This document shows positions 16,785-24,909 of a stretch of DNA of 64,000 bases, piece by piece (position 1 is the stretch's first letter; each line of letters opens with the position of its first letter). The stretch comes from Flavobacterium sp. 90. GTDB taxonomy: Bacteria; Bacteroidota; Bacteroidia; Flavobacteriales; Flavobacteriaceae. The position numbers were made by a program, and so were the translations under genes. The notes beneath the pieces are model-generated. The model made no database searches, had not been told where the DNA came from, and worked only from the letters and a program-made list of their open reading frames with translations. The stretch lies in contig NZ_SMGE01000001.1 in the NCBI RefSeq assembly GCF_004339525.1, positions 1,116,001 through 1,180,000 on the forward strand, read 5' to 3'.

Positions 16785-17936
16785 TCATAAAGCATTTTTT
16801 CTTTGTGCTTTCCACCATCTCTCAGGCAATTCTTGGTTGCAAGCCGAGAGATATTCGTCGTAGGAACACGGTAATAACGTATTTCTTTTTAATTTATTGT
16901 GACCGTTAGATTCGTAAGGAATTTCTATCCACCAACGTTCTGTTTTATCACTTTTATAAAAAATTAATTCTTCTTCTTCAAGCGGAACAATATATTTTAA
17001 ATAGTTCGTTCTGCTACCAAACGGATACTCTTTTGATCGGTAATGATATCCTTCTATAAAATACCAAACAATCTGTGCAATTATTCCAGCTTCCTGCGCT
17101 GTGCTATTATGATTAAACACTCCAAAAGAGGAAACTTTATCACTAATTCCAGCATATCTCGCCAAAGAACAAATCTCTTTTCCATTGAAACCATTTGGCT
17201 CAAAATAAACATTATTCCCTGAAGCAGAAGACTTTACCGAATTCAAATCAATACTAACTAAATCAGCATCTCTAAAAACGGGTTCTGCTAAAGCTATCTT
17301 ATTTGAAATTTCACCTAAACGATAAGCATCAAAAAATAATTTTTCGATCAAATCAATTTCTTCCTGCGAGTTGTAATACGTCTGATATCCTATATTACAA
17401 TAATTAAAGAGATTATTAGGCTCATCTATAATGATTTTAGTCAAAAAAGAATTTGCCGAAACAGTTTCATTTTCTTTTCCGAAATCAAATTTATTATCTA
17501 CAGAAACCATGTTTACCATTTGCTCTAAATCGTCATAAGCACGATACATTGCATAGGTCAAATCCTGGGAACCTCCTAGGACTATAGGAATCACTTTATT
17601 CTTAATTAATGTAGAAGTTACTTTTTTTACTGCAAAATAAGTGTCCTCTACAGAATCTCCGGCAAGTATATCTCCAAGGTCTGCAATCGACGCATCCCAA
17701 TTACCAGGAAACATACTGTAAATCTTTTTACGAACTGCCGTAAGATCTACGTTATTAATCATATCACTGCTGCGACGGTCTTCTAAAACACCAACAATAG
17801 CAATGCTTATTCTGCTAATATCAGGAAATTGATCTTGGGTATGCAAAACTATTTTGCTTCCCAATTCTTGTGAAGACAACGAACTAATGAATTTTAAAAC
17901 TCCTTCGTTAACTGGTTCTAGAAAATCAAATTCCAT
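16785..17936 (-). CDS. Arginase/formimidoylglutamase-fold protein, likely catalytically inactive, 383 aa
   Basis: The overall layout matches the ureohydrolase fold, and genomes often label this gene formimidoylglutamase. The metal-binding motifs are degraded. At 121-125 GGSQD stands where arginases have GGDH. At 146-151 VDNKFD stands for DAHxD. At 228-232 SIDLN stands for SxDxD. So three of the six usual manganese ligands are changed (H to Q, H to K, D to N). It starts 3 nt after topA ends, so the two are co-transcribed, and it lies directly before gldK. Its role is unknown; a scaffold or regulatory pseudoenzyme is an inference. Confidence 0.75.
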   Translation of the reverse strand: MEFDFLEPVNEGVLKFISSLSSQELGSKIVLHTQDQFPDISRISIAIVGVLEDRRSSDMINNVDLTAVRKKIYSMFPGNWDASIADLGDILAGDSVEDTYFAVKKVTSTLIKNKVIPIVLGGSQDLTYAMYRAYDDLEQMVNMVSVDNKFDFGKENETVSANSFLTKIIIDEPNNLFNYCNIGYQTYYNSQEEIDLIEKLFFDAYRLGEISNKIALAEPVFRDADLVSIDLNSVKSSASGNNVYFEPNGFNGKEICSLARYAGISDKVSSFGVFNHNSTAQEAGIIAQIVWYFIEGYHYRSKEYPFGSRTNYLKYIVPLEEEELIFYKSDKTERWWIEIPYESNGHNKLKRNTLLPCSYDEYLSACNQELPERWWKAQRKNAL

Positions 17937-17939
17937 TTT

Positions 17940-20456
17940 TTATTTCTTTTTTGCAGCTGCTTTTTTAGCTGGAGCTTTTTTGGTTGTTGTTGCTTTTTTT
18001 GCTGGTGTTTTCTTTGCCGGTGTTTTTTTGGCAATCATTTCCTGAACTTCTTCTAATGTCAATTTTGTCGCATCAACATCTTTGCTTAATTCAATTTTGA
18101 TTTTACCTTTTGTAATAACCGAGCGTCCCCAACGCGCTTTTTCAACCAAAATCCCTTCGTCTTCCCAATTATGAAGTACTTTATCTATATTTTTTTGTAA
18201 TTTATCTTCAATCAGTTCTTCAACATCTTGTTGTGATAAATTATCAAAATTGTATTTTTTACTTACGTTAACAAAAAGACCATTCCATTTGATGAATGGA
18301 CCAAAACGTCCCACACCTTTCTGAACTCCTTCGCCTCTGTAAACAGCAATTGGCGCATCAGCAATAGCTTTTTCGTCAATTAATTCCTGCGCTCTTTCTT
18401 TAGAAAGACTTAATGGATCTTCTCCTTTTGGCAAAGAAATGAACACGCTTCCGTGACGTACATAAGGTCCATAACGGCCATTACTAACTTCTACTTCTTC
18501 TCCTTTATATTCTCCTAAGTTTTTAGGCAATAAAAATAAATTTAAAGCTTCTTCAAGTGTAATGTTTCCGATATTTTGATCAGACATTAAACTGGCAAAC
18601 TTTTTATCTTCATCATCAGCTTCTCCAATTTGAGCCATTGGTCCAAATTTTCCTAAACGAACAGAAACTTGTCTTCCGTCAGCATCTTTACCAAGAATTC
18701 TTTCTCCACTTTCACGTTCTGCATTTGCTTCAACCTCTTTTACATTTGGATGAAATTTATTGTAGAACTCTTGCATCATGATTGCCCAGTCAATATTTCC
18801 TTCGGCAATCTCATCGAAATCCTGCTCTACTTTTGCAGTAAAATTATAATCCAGAATATTTCCGAAGTTCTTCACTAAGAAATCTGTTACAATTGTACCG
18901 ATATCTGTTGGAACTAATTTTCCTTTATCTGAACCTGTATTTTCTTTTAGCAACTTCTCACCTACTTTATTGGCTTGCAAAGTAAGTTGAGTATAATTAC
19001 GTTCCTGACCTTCAAGAGTTCCTTTTTCAACATAATTTCTGTTGATGATAGTCGAAATAGTTGGTGCGTACGTAGACGGACGTCCAATTCCTAGTTCTTC
19101 TAATTTCTTAACCAACGAAGCTTCTGTATATCTTGCTGGTGGTCTTGAATATCTTTCGGTTGCTGTAATATAGTTGTTAACTAATTTTTCGTTTACTTTT
19201 AATGCAGGCAACATTCCTTCTTGTTCTTCTTCATCGTCATCATGACCTTCTAAATATACTTTTAGAAATCCTTCAAAAAGTAAAACTTCACCCGAAGCTG
19301 TAAAAATTTCACTGTGATTATTCGCTTCAATTTTTACGTTTGTTCTTTCTAATTGTGCATCACTCATTTGAGATGCCAATGTTCTTTTCCAGATCAAATC
19401 ATACAAACGCGCCTGGTCACGATCAATATTTACCGTATGACGAGACATATCTGTAGGACGAATTGCTTCGTGCGCCTCTTGAGCTCCCTTGCTTTTGTTA
19501 GCAAAAGTTCGAGGTTTCGAAAATTCTTTTCCGTATGATTTTATGATTTCAGCTTCTGCAGCGCTCATTGCTTCAGCAGAAAGATTCACACTATCCGTTC
19601 TCATATAAGTAATAAGTCCGGCTTCGTACAAACGCTGCGCAAGCTGCATTGTGATTCCAACTGGCAAATACAATTTTCTGGCTGCTTCTTGTTGCAAAGT
19701 AGAAGTTGTAAATGGTGCTGTTGGTGATTTTTTGGTAGGTTTAGTTTCTAAATCTGCTACCTTATATTGTGATCCGATGTTTTGATTTAAAAAATCTTCG
19801 GCTTCTTTTTTTGTATTGAAATTCTTTGGCAATTTGGCTTTGAAAGTTTTTCCTGCCTCATTTACAAATTCTGCTACGATAGAATAACTCGCAACTGCAT
19901 TAAAGTTTTGAATTTCGCGTTCTCTCTCAACAATTAAACGAACTGAAACTGACTGAACACGTCCGGCAGAAAGTCCGCCTTTGATTTTTCTCCATAAAAC
20001 AGGAGACAATTCATAACCTACTAAACGATCTAAAACACGACGCGCTTGTTGTGCGTTTACTAAATTATAATCTATTTCTCTTGGATTCTCGATTGCTTTA
20101 AGAATCGCTGTCTTTGTAATTTCGTGAAAAACAATTCGCTTTGTTTTTTTAGTATCTAGTTTTAATTCTTCCGCCAAGTGCCATGATATAGCCTCACCCT
20201 CGCGGTCCTCATCGCTTGCTAGCCAAACCATTTCGGCATTCTTAGATAGTGTTTTCAGTTTACTTACTAAAGCTTTTTTGTCTGGAGAAACTTCGTACTT
20301 AGGTTTAAATCCATTTTCTACATCTACGCCTATTTCCTTTGATGGTAAATCTGCTATATGTCCGTAACTTGACTCTACCTGAAAATCACTTCCTAGAAAT
20401 TTCTCTATCGTTTTCGCCTTTGCAGGTGACTCCACTATTACTAAATTCTTTGCCAT
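17940..20456 (-). CDS. topA: DNA topoisomerase I (type IA)
   Basis: Relaxes negative supercoils using a tyrosine that attacks one strand. The Toprim part opens AKNLVIVESPAKAKTIEKFLG; the active-site region is LITYMRTDSVNLS; the C-terminal part has several repeats of the type RYGPYVRHGSVFISLPKGED instead of cysteine zinc fingers, as in other Bacteroidota. The tail is a Lys/Ala/Pro-rich AKKTPAKK repeat that likely binds DNA. I chose the start MAKN at 20456; the longer frame from 20477 would begin inside a promoter -10 box. The next gene follows after 3 nt. Confidence 0.95.
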   Translation of the reverse strand: MAKNLVIVESPAKAKTIEKFLGSDFQVESSYGHIADLPSKEIGVDVENGFKPKYEVSPDKKALVSKLKTLSKNAEMVWLASDEDREGEAISWHLAEELKLDTKKTKRIVFHEITKTAILKAIENPREIDYNLVNAQQARRVLDRLVGYELSPVLWRKIKGGLSAGRVQSVSVRLIVEREREIQNFNAVASYSIVAEFVNEAGKTFKAKLPKNFNTKKEAEDFLNQNIGSQYKVADLETKPTKKSPTAPFTTSTLQQEAARKLYLPVGITMQLAQRLYEAGLITYMRTDSVNLSAEAMSAAEAEIIKSYGKEFSKPRTFANKSKGAQEAHEAIRPTDMSRHTVNIDRDQARLYDLIWKRTLASQMSDAQLERTNVKIEANNHSEIFTASGEVLLFEGFLKVYLEGHDDDEEEQEGMLPALKVNEKLVNNYITATERYSRPPARYTEASLVKKLEELGIGRPSTYAPTISTIINRNYVEKGTLEGQERNYTQLTLQANKVGEKLLKENTGSDKGKLVPTDIGTIVTDFLVKNFGNILDYNFTAKVEQDFDEIAEGNIDWAIMMQEFYNKFHPNVKEVEANAERESGERILGKDADGRQVSVRLGKFGPMAQIGEADDEDKKFASLMSDQNIGNITLEEALNLFLLPKNLGEYKGEEVEVSNGRYGPYVRHGSVFISLPKGEDPLSLSKERAQELIDEKAIADAPIAVYRGEGVQKGVGRFGPFIKWNGLFVNVSKKYNFDNLSQQDVEELIEDKLQKNIDKVLHNWEDEGILVEKARWGRSVITKGKIKIELSKDVDATKLTLEEVQEMIAKKTPAKKTPAKKATTTKKAPAKKAAAKKK

Positions 20457-20474
20457 TGCTCTATTTTTCTGCAA

Positions 20475-20482
20475 CAAAAGTA
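20475..20482 (-). promoter_or_regulatory. topA: Putative -10 box (TAnnTTTG) for topA
   Basis: The minus strand reads TACTTTTG, matching the Bacteroidota -7/-10 consensus, about 19 nt before the ATG at 20456. No TTG is seen at the usual spacing upstream, so the call is tentative. It supports the shorter topA start. Confidence 0.45.
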
Positions 20483-20644
20483 TCTATTTTTTTTAAATAT
20501 CAGCCTTGTGAATTCATTTTTGAGTTATTTTAATATTATGTTTCTTTAAATTACAGATTTATCTGTATTCCCACCTATTATATATATAGGTACAATTTTT
20601 ATGGGTTTATGACCGAGAAATGTTCTTTTTTTATCCTAAACCCC

Positions 20645-20789
20645 TAGCCCGGATTATAGTGGAAAGCCCGGAATAAAAAATGCAAAAGTTTCTTGTTTTG
20701 AAAAAGCGACCAACGGAAGCTCTTTTTAAAACATCAGAAACTTTGCGTTTTTTATGAGGACTTGTAGCGAAAAGCCGGAAATAGCTACA
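20645..20789 (+). ncRNA. Candidate structured RNA element (possibly Flavo-1-like), copy B
   Basis: Begins TAGCCCGGATT, then GGAAAGCCCGGA, and ends GCCGGAAATAGCTACAA. The outer helix pairs 20675-20693 with 20736-20753, and an inner A/T helix flanks the loop AGCGACCAACGGAAGCT (20705-20721), identical to copy A. The helix arms differ in sequence from copy A yet pair in both. It fills the topA/miaB gap together with the inverted repeat at 20794-20938. Confidence 0.5.
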
Positions 20790-20793
20790 AATT

Positions 20794-20938
20794 ATTTTAG
20801 ATTTTAGATTGTTGATTTTAGATTAATCCACTTTATCTATATTTTTTCTAATTTAACTTATTTGCGTAGTTATTATTAAAATCTAAAATCAGCAATCGTT
20901 AATCAATAATCTAAAATCAACAATCTAAAATCTAAAAT
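20794..20938. repeat. Perfect 32-bp inverted repeat (TTTTAGATT type), gene-free copy
   Basis: Arms 20794-20825 and 20907-20938 are exact reverse complements built from the words ATTTTAGATT and TTGATTTTAGATT. The 81-nt centre is AT-rich with no ORF. The same words form the arms around the four-helix-bundle gene at 57559-58044 and the small hairpin at 48654-48698. Confidence 0.85.
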
Positions 20939-20953
20939 TTCTTTTCTGCCATC

Positions 20954-20985
20954 TTGTCACATTGGCCTCATTTACGTTATCTTTG
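20954..20985 (+). promoter_or_regulatory. miaB: Bacteroidota-type promoter for miaB
   Basis: TTG at 20954-20956 and TATCTTTG at 20978-20985 are spaced by 21 nt, matching the Flavobacterium consensus (TTG, 17-23 nt, TAnnTTTG). Transcription would start near 20992, leaving a leader of about 10 nt before the ATG at 21003. Confidence 0.75.
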
Positions 20986-21002
20986 CACTTTGAAATTATA
21001 CA

Positions 21003-22448
21003 ATGGAAAAGATTATTGAGGAAAGCAAACAGGGCGAAAGTCTTGTTCTAGAGAATAAACCTGAGAATACTAAAAAACTTTTTATAGAAAGTTACGGTTG
21101 TGCGATGAATTTTTCGGACAGTGAAGTCGTAGCTTCCATCTTATCAATAAACGGATATAATACTACTCAAACTCTTGAAGATGCGGATTTAGTTTTGGTA
21201 AATACTTGCTCGATTCGAGATAAGGCGGAGCAAACTATTCGTAAACGTCTGGAGAAATATAATGCAGTAAAACGTATTAACCCAAAGATGAAAGTGGGCG
21301 TTTTGGGCTGTATGGCCGAGCGTTTGAAAAGCCAATTTCTCGAAGAAGAAAAAATAGTAGATCTTGTTGTTGGTCCTGATGCATACAAAGATTTACCAAA
21401 TTTATTAGCGGAAGTTGAGGAAGGTCGCGATGCTATTAATGTAATTTTATCAAAAGAGGAAACTTACGGAGATATTTCGCCTGTTCGTTTAATGAGCAAC
21501 GGAATTACGGCGCTGGTTTCGATCACTCGTGGTTGCGATAATATGTGTACTTTTTGCGTTGTACCTTTTACTCGCGGTCGTGAGCGTAGTCGTGAACCTC
21601 AAAGTATTATGAAGGAAATTCAGGATTTATGGGATAAAGGCTTTAAGGAAATTACACTTTTAGGACAAAACGTTGATAGTTACCTTTGGTACGGTGGCGG
21701 TTTGAAAAAAGATTTCGTAAATGCTACTGAAATGCAAAAAGCAACAGCGGTTGATTTTGATCAATTGCTTGAAATGGTTGCTGTTGGTTTCCCAAAAATG
21801 CGTATTAGATTTTCGACTTCTAATCCGCAGGATATGCACGAAAGCATCTTGCATGTTATTGCAAAATATCCAAATATCTGTAAACATATTCACTTGCCGG
21901 TTCAGTCTGGAAGTGACCGTATTCTAAAAGAAATGAATCGTTTGCATACTCGCGAAGAATATATGACTTTGATTGATAAGATTAAAGCTATTATTCCGAA
22001 TGCTTCGATTTCGCAAGATATGATTGCCGGTTTCCCAACAGAAACTGAGCAAGACCACCAAGATACAATGAGCTTAATGGAATACGTGAAATATAATTTT
22101 GGTTATATGTATTCGTATTCTGAGCGCCCGGGAACTCTCGCAGGAAGAAAAATGGAAGATGATGTTCCGGAAGAAACGAAAGCGAGAAGATTACAGGAAA
22201 TTGTCGATTTGCAACAAAAACACGCTTGGTTCCGCAGTGAGGAATTCGTGGGACAAATTGTTGAAGTTTTAGTCGAAAAAGTATCTAAAAAATCAACGGA
22301 AGAATTCTCAGGAAGAAACTCTCAAAGTATTACGGTAGTTTTCCCTAAAGAGAATTATAAAATTGGAGATTTTGTAAATGTAAAAATCACTAGTTGCACT
22401 TCTGGAACCTTAAAAGGTGAAGCGGTTGGGCTAAGCGCAATGAATTAA
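21003..22448 (+). CDS. miaB: tRNA-2-methylthio-N6-dimethylallyladenosine synthase MiaB
   Basis: A radical-SAM methylthiotransferase that adds a methylthio group to i6A37 of tRNAs. The N-terminal UPF0004 domain has FIESYGCAMNFSDSEV, NTCSIRDKAE and LGCMAERL, giving three cluster cysteines. The radical-SAM motif is RGCDNMCTFCVVPFTRGRERSR near 175-195 (CxxxCxxC). A C-terminal TRAM domain follows. At 481 residues the length is typical. A good promoter lies just upstream and it heads a run of plus-strand genes. A repeat cassette begins 7 nt after its stop. Confidence 0.95.
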   Translation: MEKIIEESKQGESLVLENKPENTKKLFIESYGCAMNFSDSEVVASILSINGYNTTQTLEDADLVLVNTCSIRDKAEQTIRKRLEKYNAVKRINPKMKVGVLGCMAERLKSQFLEEEKIVDLVVGPDAYKDLPNLLAEVEEGRDAINVILSKEETYGDISPVRLMSNGITALVSITRGCDNMCTFCVVPFTRGRERSREPQSIMKEIQDLWDKGFKEITLLGQNVDSYLWYGGGLKKDFVNATEMQKATAVDFDQLLEMVAVGFPKMRIRFSTSNPQDMHESILHVIAKYPNICKHIHLPVQSGSDRILKEMNRLHTREEYMTLIDKIKAIIPNASISQDMIAGFPTETEQDHQDTMSLMEYVKYNFGYMYSYSERPGTLAGRKMEDDVPEETKARRLQEIVDLQQKHAWFRSEEFVGQIVEVLVEKVSKKSTEEFSGRNSQSITVVFPKENYKIGDFVNVKITSCTSGTLKGEAVGLSAMN

Positions 22449-22454
22449 AGTTTT

Positions 22455-22954
22455 TTTTGCCACGAATTTCACTAATTTGAACGAATTTTCTTTCTATTTG
22501 TTTATGAATCGATAAATTTGCTTTTAAAAAAGGAATTATGGAATTATATCGAAAAGAGGAATATTATAAAATTGTAGGTATTTGTATGGAAATCCATAGA
22601 ATTCTTGGTGGTGGACTTCTTGAAATTGTTTACAAAGATGCATTGGAATATGAATTCAAAAAACATAATATTCCATTTGAACGTGAAAAAAAATATGATA
22701 TTCAATACAAAGACATAGTTTTAGCACATAAATTCTATGCTGATTTTGTTATTTACGATGAAATTATTTTAGAAATAAAAGCATCTAAAGAAATTATAGA
22801 TGAGCATACAGCTCAAACAATTAATTATTTAAGACTAGCTAATAGTGATTTGGGAATTATTATTAACTTTAATAAAAAGTCACTACAACATAAAAGAGTT
22901 ATTCATTAGCCCGATTTAAAAAATTTGTGAAAATTTGTGTAATTCGTGGCAAAA
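22455..22954. repeat. Inverted-repeat cassette carrying a GxxExxY gene
   Basis: The left arm (22455-22489) starts TTTTGCCACGAATTTCACTA; the right arm (22921-22954) ends GTAATTCGTGGCAAAA. They are inverted and imperfect, matching best at the outer 15 nt. The only gene between them is the GxxExxY ORF (22538-22909). A gene-free pair of the same words lies at 29300-29386. The cassette starts 7 nt after the miaB stop and ends 14 nt before the next ATG. Confidence 0.65.
22538..22909 (+). CDS. GxxExxY protein (PD-(D/E)XK-like fold), 123 aa
   Basis: The family motif is present as GGGLLEIVYKDALEYEF near residues 24-40. Nuclease-type residues follow in FYADFVIYDEIILEIKA, where D, E and ExK match the PD-(D/E)XK core. 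The end (LGIIINFNKKSLQHKRVIH) is also typical. The biochemical role of GxxExxY proteins is not established; nuclease activity is an inference from the fold. It has no functional link to its neighbours miaB and the sigma-54 gene and lies inside an inverted repeat, which suggests arrival as a unit. Confidence 0.85.
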   Translation: MELYRKEEYYKIVGICMEIHRILGGGLLEIVYKDALEYEFKKHNIPFEREKKYDIQYKDIVLAHKFYADFVIYDEIILEIKASKEIIDEHTAQTINYLRLANSDLGIIINFNKKSLQHKRVIH

Positions 22955-22968
22955 GATATAAAACATAA

Positions 22969-24228
22969 ATGGAAACAGTTCAAGCAATAAAACAGCGATT
23001 TGAAATTATTGGAAATGATCCGAAATTGAATCGCGCTATCGAAAAAGCCATTCAGGTTGCTCCTACTGATATTTCGGTAATGGTAACTGGAGAAAGTGGT
23101 GTTGGTAAAGAAAATATTCCAAGAATAATCCATTCGCTTTCGCACAGAAAGCATGGTAAATATATTGCTGTAAACTGTGGTGCAATTCCGGAAGGAACGA
23201 TTGACAGTGAACTTTTTGGTCACGAAAAAGGGGCTTTTACAGGCGCAACAAGTACGCGTGAAGGTTATTTTGAAGTAGCCGATGGCGGAACTATTTTCCT
23301 TGACGAAGTTGGTGAATTACCATTAACTACTCAAGTAAGATTACTTCGTGTTCTTGAAAATGGTGAGTTTATAAAAGTAGGTTCATCTCAGGTTCAGAAA
23401 ACAAATGTTAGAATCGTTGCGGCAACAAACGTGAATTTATTCAATGCTATTGAAAAAGGAAAGTTTCGTGAGGATTTGTATTATCGTTTGACGACTGTTG
23501 AAATTACTTTACCGCCTTTACGCGAAAGAAACGAAGACATTCACTTATTATTCAGAAAATTTGTTGCCGATTTTGCGCATAAATACAAAATGCCTCCGTT
23601 GAAATTAGACGATGATGCCGTTCAGCTTTTGCAAAAATTCAGGTGGAATGGTAACATTCGTCAGTTGCGAAATGTAGCTGAACAAATTTCAGTTCTGGAA
23701 ACTAATCGTGATATTTCATTGGCTACTTTACAATCTTATCTTCCTAGTAATGAAGGAAGCAATTTGCCTTCTGTAATTAGTGACAAGAAAAAAGACAGCG
23801 ATTTTAGCACTGAAAGAGATATTTTGTACAAAGTGCTTTTTGATATGAAAAGTGATCTGAATGATTTAAAGAAACTCACTTTGGAATTGATGAAAAACGG
23901 AACATCAAAAGTGCAGGATATAAATCCGAATCTGATTCAGAAGATATATGGTTCTCAGGAAAATGAAAGCGAAATAGATTTTGAAGAAGAACCAAGAACT
24001 GCTGTAATGACACCAACAGCACGTGAAGAAAATTATCAAATGCAGGATGACAACTATTTGTTCGCCGAAACAATTGAGGAAGAAGAAGTTTTGCGTTTAG
24101 AACAAAAAGAAATCGAAATGATCAAAAAATCATTAGAGAAAAATAAAGGTAAACGAAAAGCTGCTGCAGATGAATTAGGCATTTCTGAACGAACTTTATA
24201 TAGAAAAATTAAACAATTTGATTTGTAG
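22969..24228 (+). CDS. Sigma-54-dependent transcriptional activator, 419 aa
   Basis: The AAA+ domain takes up residues 10-245, with Walker A GESGVGKE, the sigma-54 contact loop GAFTGA and Walker B IFLDEVGELP. The C-terminus is a Fis-type helix-turn-helix (RKAAADELGISERTLYRKIK). There is no N-terminal receiver or sensor domain, so activity must be set by partner proteins or abundance. Between about 265 and 375 lies a low-complexity acidic linker. It sits at the head of the LptE-like/TPR-like/secG run, but the targets are unknown. Confidence 0.93.
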   Translation: METVQAIKQRFEIIGNDPKLNRAIEKAIQVAPTDISVMVTGESGVGKENIPRIIHSLSHRKHGKYIAVNCGAIPEGTIDSELFGHEKGAFTGATSTREGYFEVADGGTIFLDEVGELPLTTQVRLLRVLENGEFIKVGSSQVQKTNVRIVAATNVNLFNAIEKGKFREDLYYRLTTVEITLPPLRERNEDIHLLFRKFVADFAHKYKMPPLKLDDDAVQLLQKFRWNGNIRQLRNVAEQISVLETNRDISLATLQSYLPSNEGSNLPSVISDKKKDSDFSTERDILYKVLFDMKSDLNDLKKLTLELMKNGTSKVQDINPNLIQKIYGSQENESEIDFEEEPRTAVMTPTAREENYQMQDDNYLFAETIEEEEVLRLEQKEIEMIKKSLEKNKGKRKAAADELGISERTLYRKIKQFDL

Positions 24229-24268
24229 TTTTGTCACAAAGACACCAAATGTTTTAGACGAAAATGAA

Positions 24269-24276
24269 TATCTTTG
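24269..24276 (+). promoter_or_regulatory. Putative -10 box upstream of the LptE-like gene
   Basis: TATCTTTG matches TAnnTTTG and lies 17 nt before the ATG at 24294. A TTG at the consensus distance is not seen, so this is tentative. It would let the LptE-like gene be expressed apart from the activator gene. Confidence 0.4.
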
Positions 24277-24293
24277 AACTCTTAAAGTAAAAA

Positions 24294-24812
24294 ATGAAAA
24301 ACTTAAAATATCTTCTAATTCTATTAATAGCAACAACTTTTAGCGGTTGCAACGTTTATAATTTTACAGGAACAGGAAAAATTGACGCCAAAACTTTTCA
24401 GGTTAACTTTTTTCAAAATAATGCTGATTTAGTTGAGCCTGGAATCGACAGACAATTTACGCTTGCTCTTCAGGATTTAATCATGGGGCAAACGAACTTA
24501 AACTTAGTTAGTAATGGCGGAGATTTAGTTTATGAAGGAGAAATTGTAGATTACAGAACTACTCCTATGACGGCAACCGCTGTGACATCAGGTGGTGATG
24601 TAGGGGCAGCACAAAACCGTTTGACGATTCGTGTGCAAGTTAGGTTTACTAATAAAAAGAAAGAGACTGATGATTTTGAAAAGTCATTTGAATTTTACTA
24701 TGACTTTCCGGGATCAGGTCTTCCAACGGGGGCTATTTTGAACGAAGCCCTCAAAACTATTTTTGAAAGAATTACTCAGGATATTTTTAATGAGTCACTT
24801 GCAAAATGGTAA
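24294..24812 (+). CDS. LptE-like LPS-assembly lipoprotein, 172 aa
   Basis: A lipoprotein signal (LLILLIATTFSGC, Cys near 19) is followed by the short beta-alpha fold typical of Bacteroidota LptE: NVYNFTGTGKIDAKTFQVNFF early and LKTIFERITQDIFNESLAKW at the end. LptE forms a complex with the LptD barrel to insert lipopolysaccharide in the outer membrane. The call rests on overall pattern and place next to secG; sequence similarity in this family is weak, so I leave the gene symbol open. Confidence 0.75.
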   Translation: MKNLKYLLILLIATTFSGCNVYNFTGTGKIDAKTFQVNFFQNNADLVEPGIDRQFTLALQDLIMGQTNLNLVSNGGDLVYEGEIVDYRTTPMTATAVTSGGDVGAAQNRLTIRVQVRFTNKKKETDDFEKSFEFYYDFPGSGLPTGAILNEALKTIFERITQDIFNESLAKW

Positions 24813-24909
24813 TTTTTTTTGTTTAATTGGTTAATCGTGTAACCATTAAATCGATTAAACAAATTTCCGACTAAACAGATAAACAATAAAAACGATTAAA
24901 CAATAAATA

